DNA of 64,000 nucleotides from Paraphysoderma sedebokerense (Eukaryota; Blastocladiomycota; Physodermatomycetes; Physodermatales; Physodermataceae): NCBI GenBank assembly GCA_025602915.1, contig JAHLJZ010000099.1, forward strand, positions 1 through 64,000. The letters are read 5' to 3'. The translations under genes and the position numbers were made by a program. Under the pieces are notes generated by a model. The model saw only the letters and a list, made by a program, of their open reading frames with translations, made no database searches and was not told where the DNA came from. Of this stretch, positions 12,841-24,586 are shown in pieces; position 1 is the stretch's first letter, and the number at the start of each line of letters is the position of its first letter.

Positions 12841-15800
12841 ATGTCGCACCCAACCCCTCCTGCTTCCTCCGTCCACACTCCCCGTTTCGGCCATTCCGGC
12901 TACACTGAAAACATCTTTGATGGAAAGCAGGAACAAATGTTAAAAGTGTGCGCTCATATCGAGGAAAAAGGGTTCCTCCCAAAAGAGTTGATCGTGAATG
13001 AAGTCTCTTGGTTCTATGGGTAGGTTGAAAAGACACGGTGGAAGGGGAAGTGCCGGGAAGTACTTGTGGCGGCATTTGTGAATCAAGAGTCTAGTGAGAT
13101 TGTCTATGGAGTGCAGTGCTATGTTTTGTGCTTGGTTCCACTTGGGATCCGTCCTCTTTTGGAAATTTTTCCCTTGCGGTACCACGAAACCTGCACTGAT
13201 GGGACGCCTCTCTCAACGTGAAGCCTGTTGCTTTGCTTGAGCCGTCCCTGTAGTCATGCAGCAAGGCGGTTAGGCGGTGCTTTGTGATTCTTGCAAAGTT
13301 CCGGTGCTTCAACAGATGCTTTCCCGGCTGCTTTTCCTCTCCGAGATTCCTTGTCGTTGGCTTTAAAAAATGTTTTCCCTTTTTCTAACTTACTCTCAAA
13401 TTTCCGTTGATGCGCTATGTATACAGCAATCTCGGCATCGATGACATGTACTTCTCCCTCGAATCCGTTGATTCCATTGCCAACCATATCATGGCTCTCT
13501 ATGGTGCCAAGATTTTCGCTTACACTAAACACGAAAATGTACTCGACATCAACCTTGAAAGAGAAACTGATATCGCTGCCGTCTATATACATACTTCTAG
13601 ACCTGGTGTCAGTGTGATGAGTGGACCCATGGTTGAAAAACGGTATGTCAAAACACATGTTTTGATTTGGGATTCACTGTGCCATTTGCTCTCGTTATGA
13701 AACGGAAGCTGGATAATCTATGTCACGTGTATTCAAGATGACAACGTGTTGACCCTATTGATTCCTCCCATTGGGTACCTAGCATCGACACAAGATACCT
13801 TGACAACTCTTCCACCCCTAATGCTTATCGTTTGGAAACGTACCGTTCCCTAGGTAGTTGAGACTTTTCGTCCCATCTTTATTATCATTCAACTATTCTG
13901 AACAATTACAAAAATAGGAACTGTCTCATCGTCAAATGCTACGCAACTTCGTTGCTATTTCGTCGCCAAGTGTGATTTCGTCAACCCTGAACCCAAAACC
14001 AAAGAAGAAATCGAAGACATCAGAGTTGTCAGTGACAAGATCTTCTTGGAAAAGGTATTTGTGTAATTTTACCTTAATCTATGTCAAGTAAGAGCAGCTG
14101 TTAACACACCGTCGTCTTTCAGGCCACCGAAAATACTCTTGAAGTTTATCAAGCTATCATGAAGCAAGTCTTGCAACGTACTGGCCCTGTCATTGAGATG
14201 TTCGAAGTTGAAGGCAGCAGAGAAAAAAGATTGGTAATCGGATACAAGTATGTATTCACCGTTATATGACTGTTTCTATTCGAACGATGGCGAGTAATTG
14301 ACTTGTCCTTTTGGTGCATTGCAAAATAGGCAACGATCTACTCAGTCGTTCTTTTCCGCCATGTCTGATTTGTATCATTACTATGATCTTTACTCTACCC
14401 GAAAATACGTCGGTTTGTATATAAATCTCATTCTCTCCTCGCCTTCCATTATAACAAACACTCTCAATACTCACATTACTTGTCTACTTCATTCTGCATA
14501 ATAGAACAATTCTCCAATGGCGTTTCGATCATGTCCCTCTACCTTAACCCACTTCCAAACTCCAAGGCCCCACCAATTGAACACTCAATCTATCAAGTTA
14601 TCAAGGAAGCCAGTTTGATCTACTGCTTACCTACAACTCCTCTGCAAAATTTCTTCCAAAGCGGAAAGTTGAGCGGTATGTCTTTTATGATTTTGTGTCG
14701 ATAACACTATCTCCCTATTGTTGCGATGTTCTGATTAGATTTCTTGGATTGCAATTTCTTTGATATCATTCCTTTGCGCAACCAGTCCAAGAAACTATCT
14801 ACGGTTACGTCGGATGGATTTTCTCTCAACACTTCCTTAATCGTCTTGGTGCCGAGTACTCCACTTTAACCAACATTCTCGATCCCAATAACGCAACCCA
14901 TGTCGAAGTTTTGACCAAAATGAAGAAGAGATTGCGTAGCGATACCTTCACTAGAGAATATATTTTGGACATTTTGAAGTTGTATCCAGAATTAGTTAAA
15001 GCCTTGTATGTCAATTTCGCCATGGTACATTATGTCGGAGGTGCCGAAAGCTCGATTAGGTATGGTTTTCCTTTTTCTGTCGGATGCGACGGTATACACT
15101 GGCGAATGTGTTGATTAATCATATTTGCTGTGTACCAGACCTTCACTCTCATATCAACGTATCCGATCGGATACTGTCTTGACGGACGAAGAATTGCTTG
15201 ACAAAATCAAAAAAACTGTTTCGAACAATCACGAATTCATGGTAACTCTCATATCCGTTCTTATTTTTATTAACGTTTACTGCTACGCCGATTCTAACGA
15301 TCGATTATTGCCATTGAATAGGTCTTTGAATCATTCCTTACCTTTAACAAACATGTCCTCAAAACCAACTTCTATCAACCCACCAAAGTCTCTCTGTCGT
15401 TCAGACTGGACCCCAATTTCTTGCCTTCCATCGAGTATCCGATGAAACCTTATGGTGAGTACTTAAAACACCTTCAGATTCCGCTTATATTGCTTTTCTG
15501 TGCACGTCCATTGCGGCGCTTTTGTCTGCTGTATTGACAGTCATCCTTTGTATTTAGGAATGTTCCTCATCGTCGGTTCCGAATTCCGTGGATTCCACAT
15601 TCGTTTCAGAGATATCGCCAGAGGAGGTATCCGTGTCATCAGATCCAGAAATAAGGAAGCATACAGTATTAATTTAAGAAGTCTCTTTGATGAGAATTAC
15701 GCTTTGGCTGCTACTCAACAGAGAAAAAATAAGGTACAGTTTCTGCTCCCAATTGAACTTCTATCCACCGTTCCTTACATTTCTTTTTTGTTATACAGGA

Positions 15801-17424
15801 TATCCCTGAAGGTGGTTCCAAGGGAACTATCCTTTTAGATATTACTCAACAAGACAAAGCTCGCGTTGCATTTGAGAAATATGTCGATTCTATCTTGGAT
15901 TTACTGATCGATGGTGCTTCCCCCGGAATTAAAGAGGTTTGTTATTTCACCTGCTCATCTCAACGGATACAAAGAGGTAAAGAGTTATTAACCCAAATTT
16001 GGATCATTTAGAAACTCGTTGATCTCTACAACAAGCCTGAGATTCTCTTCTTCGGTCCTGACGAAGGTACCGCTGAATTCATGGACTGGGCTTCTCAGCA
16101 TGCCCGCCGTCGAGAAGCTTCGTTCTGGAAAGCTTTTACCACCGGAAAATCCCAAACTCTTGGCGGTATCCCTCATGACTTGTTCGGTATGACAACTCGA
16201 TCAGTACATCAATATGTTCTTGGAATTTATCGCAAACTGGGTCTCGATGAAACTACCGTCACCAAAATCCAAACTGGTGGCCCAGACGGTGATCTTGGTA
16301 GCAATGAAATCAAGATTTCCAAGGATAAGACTTTGGGTATTGTAGACGGTAGCGGTGTCATTTGGGATCCCGAAGGCTTAAACAGAGAAGAATTGGTTAG
16401 ATTGGCTACCAAGAGACTGATGATTTCGCACTTTGATATCAGCAAATTGAGCAAAATGGGATTCAGAGTTTTGGTTGATGAAACCAACGTTAAATTACCC
16501 GGTATGGCTGGCATTCTTTTTCTCATCACTGCGTAGATTATTTCCGTACTTATTCCTTCGCTTGAATTGGTTAGATGGTAGCGTTGTCGCAAACGGTCTT
16601 CAATTTAGAAATGTCTTCCACGTTGAACCCAAGTACTCTTCGACCTTGTTTGTCCCTTGCGGTGGTCGACCTGAATCTGTTGATGTCAACAACATGCATT
16701 TGTTGATCAACGACGACGGTACCCCAAAATTCAAATACGTTGTTGAAGGAGCAAACTTGTTCTTCACTCAGGTTGGTATCGGTATGTTTTCTGCTGACTT
16801 TTATAAAATGCTTATTCCTCGTCTTTGTTGCGTCTATAGGAAGCCCGTCTTCGCTTGGAGAAGGCTGGTGTCGTCGTTTTCAAAGACGCATCCGCCAACA
16901 AGGGTGGTGTCACTTCTTCCTCCCTTGAAGTTCTCGCCGCGTTGTCGTTCACCGATGAAGAATTTTCGCAACACATGTGTGTTAAGAATGGCCGTGTCCC
17001 AGAATTCTACTCCTCTTATATCGCCGATGTTCATCGCATCATTGAACGTAATGCCGAACTTGAATTTGAGGCTATCTGGAGGGAATCTAACGCCACCGGA
17101 ACTCCAAAGTCTATTGTGTCGGATAACTTATCTTTCGCCATCGTAAAATTGAACGAAGAGCTTCAACATACTTCCCTCTGGGACAATGTTGCCTTACGCA
17201 AGTTGGTCTTGTCCGAGGCACTCCCTGGGTTGTTGATCAAGCAATTAGGTGGTTTGGATGTGATTTTGAAACGTTTACCTCAAACTTACGTCAGAGCTAT
17301 CTTTGGAAGTTACTTGGCCAGCAGATTTGTTTATAAATATGGTACCCAACCTAGTCAATTCGCTTTCTTCGAATTTATGACTCCTTATTTCGCCAAAATT
17401 GCCGCTGCCGCTGGCCAATCGTAG
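12841..17424 (+). CDS. GDH2: NAD-specific glutamate dehydrogenase, large fungal type
   Basis: Catabolic enzyme: glutamate + NAD to 2-oxoglutarate + ammonium. The protein starts MSHPTPPASSVHTPRFGH and has about a dozen exons. The first intron (13020-13426) is 407 nt, unusually long here. The N-terminal half carries the fungal Gdh2 regulatory region (FYGNLGIDDMYF, KRIDTRYLDNSS). The catalytic part shows GGSKGTILL with the substrate-binding lysine, GPDEGTAEFMDW, and KIQTGGPDGDLGSNEI, the Rossmann turn that favours NAD. The exon from 16855 ends in FAKIAAAAGQS, stop at 17424. Size (about 1,000 residues) matches the 115-kDa class rather than the small NADP enzymes. Frame is kept across all splices checked; the gene appears intact. 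Confidence 0.96.
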
Positions 17425-17969
17425 TTCTCAATTGTTTTAAGTAAGCGGGAACCGGGAAAAAATTTAGATAAGACATGTAAAATTCTTATACTGTTCTTAG
17501 TATATATTTAGATGAATCCGCGCCGCGCGGACATCAAAAAATAATGTTGGTTTGGTTGTTAGGAGAGTGTTATATGAATTTGAATCTTTAATGTTTTTTA
17601 AGTAATTTACGGTTACATGACTTGTTTTTGGATTATGTGTATCACTTTGAACTTGTAATTGACATGGATTACAACAAAGGAAGCATCAATCCCCTGATCT
17701 TGGGGGATTCCTTTTCGACTACGAAACCGAGAACTGTCATGACTGATCAGACTTTTATAGTCTTGCCCGCGTCAACTTACTAGCATTGCAAATTCTTATC
17801 GTTACACTCTTAAAATTCCAAGTTGAGGGCATTCGTACAACAGAGACTACATCATTTTATTAACTGAAATTCAATCACATAATATTATTAATGATATATC
17901 AATCTACGTGAATTAACAAACGATTATTCCCTATTTCATCCGAGGTATATCTCTTCCCTTAATTACAGT
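17425..17969. other. convergent 3' spacer
   Basis: AT-rich 545-bp gap between the 3' ends of GDH2 (+) and the C1-domain gene (-). It should hold the two polyadenylation regions; nothing else is seen. Confidence 0.5.
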
Positions 17970-19342
17970 CTACCTTGTGCTTATCATAGTGTCAATTTGC
18001 GCGTTCAGCTGTTCCAAGTCGAAGTAAAGCTTGCTTAGATCGTCCAGCGGTTTTTGCAATTCATCTTCATCTGCCATAGTATCTTCGTCATCGGAGTAAT
18101 CGCTAAAATAGGAGTTTCTTACAGGTGAAATGGTAGGTGACGAATCAAGAGAATTTGGTTCTTGGTTCCTGTCTTCCGAATGGTTCATCGGTTTCGACAG
18201 TCCTAGACTGATTGAACTTTGCAAATCTGTTGATTCCGTTCCGCTATCTCTTCTCAAAGCATTTTTGCAAATATCATCTTTCTGAAACGACCAGGCGTAT
18301 CCAACGACTGCATTTTGCAGCATTTGTAAACGAAAAGATGGTGTCGCAAGTAAGTTACTATACAGTTTAGACGAGGATTCCATGACCTGTTCATAGAAGA
18401 CGGTATTGGACAAAAAGGCAGCGGAACCGACGACAAGAAGGATTTTTGGTAGAGTGAGGAAATAAACAGTTGTTAATGTCACTGGTATCGAAAGCAAAAC
18501 TAGCTGTAACGAGGCAATTGCAGGATTGCCGATGTGTCCTTCATCAGAGTTTTTCCAAGTGAGACGATGATTGATAAAGCGGGCAGCACTCTCGTACTTG
18601 GTTTGGATATATCGGAGATCAGGGGACAAGCCAGAGGGTGAAGTTGGGGTCAGTGGACTTGATGAATTCGGCTGCTTTGAATTTATGTAGGATTCAGCGA
18701 TGAAGTACAGTGCGTACAGGTGAGGAGTTAAAATGAATAGAATTGGGTTCAAGCCTTTGTAAAAGAAATAATTAGCTAACATTGACGATTCAGTGCAGGA
18801 AATGCCAACTTACAGAGAATTATCCACGATGATAGGGCGATTATTGAATTGGTTGAATCCTTCCAGCTGAGCAAATCCGATATTGTAAGTTCTAAGCGTT
18901 CCAGACCACTAACTCGTGCTTCTCCGATAAAAAGGGAAGAATTAATATTGTTCTCCTTAGGGAATGGTGATACACCTTTTAGATAATCGTCTATAAGTTT
19001 GAGTTTAAGACGAGTTCTGGAGGTTGGATCAGATTCGTCTTTTCCGGAACTTGAATTCTGGGAGTGGTCGGAGGAATTATCAGAAATGGGACTGGAAATA
19101 TGATCACTGTGATCTGAATAAGATTCGTCTTTATAGCACTTTAAATCCGTGGAGTATTGACATTTTCCGTGCAAATTTAAACCGCAATCTGATCAGGGGC
19201 ATAAGTAAGTTGCCGGTCCGCGACAAACGAAAAGCACGAACTTACCAATGCAGTGAAAACCTTGCTTTCCCCAGAGCAACTTAAGGCAGTGATCACAGAC
19301 AGTAGTGGTTGTATAAGTCTTGACTTGAAATTGATGGGGCAT
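17970..19342 (-). CDS. C1 zinc-finger membrane protein, peroxin-24-like core
   Basis: Three exons (19342-19246, 19188-18814, 18754-17970) give 418 residues. Residues 3-50 are a complete C1 (diacylglycerol/phorbol-ester type) finger: His3, Cys16, Cys19, Cys31, Cys34, His39, Cys42, Cys50 with canonical spacing. A Ser/Asp-rich linker follows, then SDLLSWKDSTNS leading into hydrophobic segments (about residues 155-185 and 240-280), and a long acidic, Ser-rich tail. The membrane part (SWIILCLNPILFILTPHLYAL) resembles the start of integral peroxisomal/ER Pex24/Pex30-type proteins, but that match is weak. A role at ER or peroxisome membranes with lipid sensing by C1 is inference. The C1 call is firm because the finger is completed exactly by splicing. 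Confidence 0.8.
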
Positions 19343-19740
19343 TTTTAACTAAGAGCAGTGGAATTTGGAGAGAGGTATCGTAGATGTAGCCTTTTTGACA
19401 TTTACTGGGGCCAGCCATTAAAGCCTGGCGGCGCGCGTAAATATCTTTTTCCGATCACAAGCCTCCCTCAGCGTCCAGCCGCAGCTCGATTGTGGACATC
19501 AATAGAAAAAAATCTTAAATGTAGCGTCTTAGTGCAACCACGATAGGAACGCCTACGTGCGAAGACTTGCATAGGAACCATGTATGTGGCGGGTAGTGTT
19601 GTCTCATCAATAGGGGATACAGATGACACACAATCTTATTCATGGTTACAATCCGAATCGCCAGCAACAATATTGTTGCGTTCGGTACTATGACCCACAC
19701 GAATGCGCTAATCAAGTTTTGCAGACTATGCTATGTTTAA
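19343..19740. other. intergenic spacer
   Basis: A 398-bp gap between the 3' end of the HAM1-like gene and the start of the C1-domain gene, both minus. It must contain the latter's promoter; no gene or clear motif is seen. Confidence 0.5.
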
Positions 19741-22700
19741 CTACTCTTCTCGCACCCCAACCAAGCTTCGGGCGCCTTCAATGACAGATTCTTTCAAAGA
19801 TGGAACTGTTCCGCCGAGAGCAACCTTTCCTAATTGTTCATCAGCTTTCATCACAATCTCCTCCACAGTTCTACTAAGCTCTTTTTCAATAGCGGATTTT
19901 GCGGCGTAATTGATAATGGGGTGCAGTACTTTGTAGAGCGTTCTATTGCGAAACGGCACAAATAGAAAGAGCCTTTAGACGGAGCCACTATTATCACGAG
20001 GTATGACGTCTGGACTTACTCTGGGGTATGCTTGCTCTTCTTTACATTAATTTCAACATCTGGAATAGATGTCTCGACTTTTAAAACTCGCAAAATGGAT
20101 GGCGGAGTCTGTGATTGTTTTGCGGATGTTTCTTCTGTCTCATTGAATCCGGTCGCCAGAGGTTGAAGAGTAAGATCTATATCCAGCCCTGGTGCTGGCA
20201 TGGTGAAATCGACAATACCAACCTACCCAAAAAAGCCTATTGTCAGTCGCGTTGTAAATTTCTTTTTCTTCTAAAATGCAGGACACCTACATCACCCATA
20301 TCGAGAAAGCCTTTTTTATGGTACATGAACACAATATCCGTGGCCTGCGCCTGAATTGATTTGCTATGAAGCGGGTCAGTTTACGAACTGTTCACAGTGG
20401 AAATCAAATATCAAATCTTACAATAGGACCCGGATTGTCGCGCTGACAACTGGACCCAAATCAGGGGTAGCTTGCGGACGAATATTTTCACCTGCGGGTT
20501 TACCAATAACCGGCTGGTTTGTCACGACCTCGGATTCCGTGCTGACTTTAATATTCTTCGGCAATATAACGCAGTTGAGGAAAATGTTGTCCAAGACTAA
20601 CGTATACGAATCATCGATCCTACGACAGTAGACAATTAGAGTAGGTAGAAACCATGCCTTTAATCTGTATTTCATACTTCTCGATTCGGCCGATTGGGAT
20701 TCCACCGATTGTTTCAATCACCTTAGGCACTATCACGCCTAACAAGTCCTTGACCAGTTCTTGCTTAAAAACCATCTTGCCAGTCCGATCCTCAACGAAA
20801 AGATCCTGAACTACACGATTGAAAGATTCAGCAAACTCGTTGGATGTCCTATCGGTGCGAATGTTTTCCACGAACTTGCTGAGTGAAGCTGTTAATGGGT
20901 CTAAAATAGAGTAAAGATTGCGTTCTCCCAGAAGATAATTGGTATGCGACAGAAGGCGCTTCGATTGTTCCTTCACACGGTCCCAGTATTTGGTCGGTTC
21001 TTTATCAGCTTGGTAGTCGAACAGACTAAAAACATAATCGATCCAGTCATTCAGCTCGTTCCCCCACTCGTTAAAATCTTCGTCTCCCTGTATATGATCT
21101 TTGACTACCCCAAACTTCTCAATGACATCATCAAGTGTCCCTTCGCTAGCTACAGCAAACGACTGACCACCAGACGCAAAATTGTTAACTAATTGCTTCG
21201 CCTTGTCAACAGCAATCTTGGCATTTTCAGATTCCGTGACTTCACTGCCGACGGTCCCCAATTGTTCGGAAACTTTTTGCAGACTTTCTTTACTCTTGCG
21301 CATCAATTGTACAATAGTTTGAACTGCGTCTTTGTATTCTGGTCGAGATTGAATGCGACGGAGAAGCGATTGGAAAGACTCCATAAGGTGTGACGTCTGT
21401 GGTTCTGGAAGATGCTCGAGGTGATATTGCATCTTACTGCGAGCTTCGGATATATAATCAGAAGTCGATTCAGGAATGTCGCTAACATGAGATTTTATAT
21501 CTTCCTTCATTTCTGAGAGTTTCTGGCTGGCAGTTTCACGACTTTGACCGAAGGTAGACTGAGTCTCTTCACTCAATTTCCCTACTTCACCCTTTTTTAA
21601 ACTTTTCTCAGCTTTTCGGCTACCTTTCTTCAACTTTGCGCCTGCTTTGGCCCCGCCCTCTTTGATCATATCACCGGCTTTCTCGGCCATCTCCGCAACA
21701 GCGGTACCACTAGTCTCTCCACCTTCACGGATGATGTCACCTAATTTTTCTCCTTTCTCGCCAACATCAACTCCTTCCTCTTTTAATATTTGCTTCCCAA
21801 TATCAAGAATATCGCCGAGAACATCACGAAATTCTGGGGATCCGACTATGAGGCGAGAGAGTGCGATGATTCTTTCGGTAGTAAGGTTAATCGATTGTCG
21901 AACTTCGGTGTCTTCAAGCGAGGATTTCCCAAAAGTTTTCGTTATTGCGGACATGGTTTCAGCATGGGCTAAAAACAGGAGAGTCAGAATGCTATCTCAG
22001 ATACTTCGTACCCGAGGTACAAACCAGCTTCTTCTTCAATCGCTCTTGCACCATATTTCAAGACATCTTGCGCCAGGTTTCCTGCGTTCTTTTCCTCAAT
22101 TACTCGCTGGGTAGCTTCCAGTAGTGTTTGGGTGTCCTTGACCAATTTCTGCAAATTACAGGCGGAGCCATTCGTTGTCAGTTGAGATAAAACATGTTGA
22201 TAATAAAAGGAACACCACCTCGCCTGTTGAACTTATACCACTATCCTTAGTAGTCAAGTTTTCAAAAATCCCGGAGGATTGAATTGTATTAATGGAAGAT
22301 GTAACTAGAGCTCAATGTTAGATAATGCGTACATGTGGCAGGCGACATACAAATTCTTACCAGACTCATTACTGGGGACTTGGCCATCCTTCACCATTGA
22401 TGTAACCGTTTCCAGCGTACTACGAACTTGGGATTTGTCCTGACTTTCATGTTCGGGTAATTGCTCCGGAATAATAGGAGTATGTCTAGTTCAATGTAAT
22501 TGAGCAACTATGACAATCAATATTAAGAAATCAAATGTCAATACCTGGCCGCTTTACGCCCCGATTCGATGCTTAATGCCTCCATTTGTTTGCTGACTTC
22601 TTCAATTTCATGGGGAGGAACAATCTCTGCAACTGGCATTTGAACTCCCGAGGGCGGGACTTCAGGTAAAGTAGTGAGCTGCTCACGGAGAGGCGACTCC

Positions 22701-23297
22701 GTCGAAGGAGTGTAGAATTGGTCTGTTTCCGTCTCAGCGTCCTCCACTCGGAATCTGGGGATCCGAGATTGTTCGGTGCCCGAATTCGGTTTGAATCCGA
22801 TCACCTTCGACGGTTCTTCTACCTCTTTCTTGCCTTTGCCCTTTCTCGTTTTCTCAGCGGTCTGCTTTGGCTCTTTCTTTGCTTCCGTCGCCTTGGAATC
22901 AGTTGCGCCAGGTTTCACTCGAATATCTGGCTGCTCTCTGTTAGGAAGTGTCGTAATTTCTTCCACTTGTGTCGAGGAATGTGAAGAAGCGCGTTGCGTC
23001 TTTCCGTGTGATTTTGGTTCCTGGGTACTGGCTTCCACTTTCGAGCTTTTAGAGGAACCGCTGCGTGCAGAAGTTGTTGCGTTCATTTCTTCAGATGGGT
23101 CTTGAAAAATGTCATCAATCAATAACAGTACAGTTAGCAACATCATTTTGCTGAAGGAAGAGAAAAGTACGCTAACCTTTTAAGCTTTGCGAATGAACAG
23201 TGCCTTTCTCTTTTTCGCTGAAGACTGATTTGTCGTGGGTATCAGGTCTCGGGGCAGTGGATGGTTTAGATTTAGAAGTTTTCTTTTTAGACGGCAT
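19741..23297 (-). CDS. HAM1-like domain protein (predicted TULIP-type lipid binder)
   Basis: Starts MPSKKKTSKSKPS at 23297 and ends SLVGVREE at 19741. The N-terminal 300 residues are low-complexity, rich in Lys, Glu, Ser and Thr. A large helical middle follows, including a segment with glycine-lysine repeats (GEKGEKLGD, KAGDMIKEGGAKAGAKLKK) and then a conserved block (LLRRIQSRPEYKDAVQTI, DWIDYVFSLFDYQADKEP, YWDRVKEQ). The C-terminal third is beta-rich (IDDSYTLVLDNIFLN, GVVDFTMPAPGLDI-like segments). This order fits fungal proteins with HAM1-like N- and C-terminal domains, thought to be related to lipid-transfer TULIP folds. About ten exons. A perfect CRE lies at 23407-23414, 110 bp upstream. 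Family call is good; biochemical role is unknown. Confidence 0.8.
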
Positions 23298-23406
23298 GGC
23301 GATGTTATAATAAAATAGGGATACCTAATATTTAAGTCGCTAAATGCTCCCATCTTAAAGTTGAAGACTGAATGGTATGAGGTATCACAATCAAATTAGC
23401 TCAAAA

Positions 23407-23414
23407 TGACGTCA
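23407..23414. promoter_or_regulatory. CRE/ATF site TGACGTCA
   Basis: A perfect palindromic TGACGTCA lies 110 bp before the HAM1-like gene's ATG (23297, minus). In fungi this octamer is bound by Atf1/Sko1-type bZIP factors in stress responses. A second perfect copy sits 600 bp away at 24005-24012. Confidence 0.45.
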
Positions 23415-23617
23415 ATCCTTATGCTCTATTTGAAGTTGGAACAAATTTACGCGCCGCAGACCTCAGAAAGCTGGTTACTCTTATTCCGTTTAGAGACGAA
23501 TACCATAGAATTTGATTCGAGCGCAAAGAGACAAATTTATCTTTTACAAAGGATGCTACAATGATTTTAAACTAATCATCCAGAATATATGAAAGAGCTA
23601 TTCTCGTACACCAGCCA

Positions 23618-23934
23618 TCATTCAGGATCTGTTTCACTCGGTTCCTTTGATTTGAAAAACCTATCAATATCAATCTCTTCCGTCATGGATTCCTCGTCAA
23701 TGCGACTTCCTTCCTCTGGCTCGGGTTGATGATGTGACTTCCTATGGCCTGAAAGTTCTTCATGTGCTTCGGCTATTTAAACGTCCTAATTTGTTATTAA
23801 GAGAGCAACTAAAGATACCAATATGACATACCCTTGTCAGTTCGTTGTGAATTTGAATCTTGCACTGCGGCAGTAACCTCCAATCTGGCTACACTCGGAA
23901 TTCCTTTCTTTGTTTGCTCTTTTCCAGAAGACAT
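23618..23934 (-). CDS. small acidic hydrophilic protein, two exons
   Basis: Exons 23934-23832 and 23772-23618 give 85 residues: MSSGKEQTKKGIPSV at the start and KEPSETDPE at the end. The 59-nt intron has gtatgt/tag ends and restores the frame. The second half is rich in His, Glu and Asp (HRKSHHQPEPEEG) and includes EEIDIDRFF. No membrane segment or known domain. It lies just upstream of the HAM1-like gene in the same orientation, and a CRE at 24005-24012 is 70 bp before its ATG. Supported by splice fit and composition, not by homology. Confidence 0.55.
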
Positions 23935-24004
23935 TTTGCTTGTGAAGTGAGGAAATTATGAGGATAGTCGGATATCAGTCCGCTCCCACTAACGTTTGGC
24001 TAAG

Positions 24005-24012
24005 TGACGTCA
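24005..24012. promoter_or_regulatory. CRE/ATF site TGACGTCA
   Basis: Second perfect TGACGTCA octamer, 70 bp before the small acidic gene (minus, ATG 23934) and about 100 bp before a small plus-strand ORF at 24115. It may serve a divergent promoter. Confidence 0.45.
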
Positions 24013-24114
24013 TTTAAATCTGCTAAAATATCGGTTTGAAGACATTCGACATCCACTCTCCCGGTTATCGCATCCCAGGATTGGGCACCTGCAAGGCACC
24101 GGATTTGAAATTGA

Positions 24115-24345
24115 ATGCGGCCACCATTCAATACTATCCTTGATGAAGTTTATACGAGAAGCAATAACTGTCGCGCCAGGATGTCTGGACGAGTCAATGC
24201 ATTGGATATATACCTTACTGCCTTGACGGCTTATAGATTGAAATCCACAGATCCTTCTACCTTATTTTATTTTTCCAATATGGATCTTTTGTCGGCGTTA
24301 TCTCTTGTCTGGAAAGCAAATGATGAATACAATGCAGATGTGTAG
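24115..24345 (+). CDS. possible small ORF, unrecognised
   Basis: A 76-codon frame starting MRPPFNTILDEVYTRSNN and ending KANDEYNADV. It is predicted mainly helical, with no membrane segment and no recognised family. Position between a CRE-bearing divergent promoter and PGAP1 makes a small gene plausible, but no splice or homology evidence supports it. Confidence 0.35.
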   Translation: MRPPFNTILDEVYTRSNNCRARMSGRVNALDIYLTALTAYRLKSTDPSTLFYFSNMDLLSALSLVWKANDEYNADV

Positions 24346-24586
24346 TATTCCAGACAATACCAACATATCCGTATACTATGTTATGGTAATTCTGCAGTGA
24401 TGCAACTGGGCCATATAGGCTTAATTATGCGCCTGCCACTGTAGGCTCTAAAGGTTAATAAAATAAGATTGAAAAAACCGGTGTTTCATTCTTCGGTAGC
24501 ATGGGCCGGGTTCAATTGACGACTGCTTTAAACCATCCAAAACACAAATTAATTCATTCGAATTATACTCACATTAGCGACGGTAT

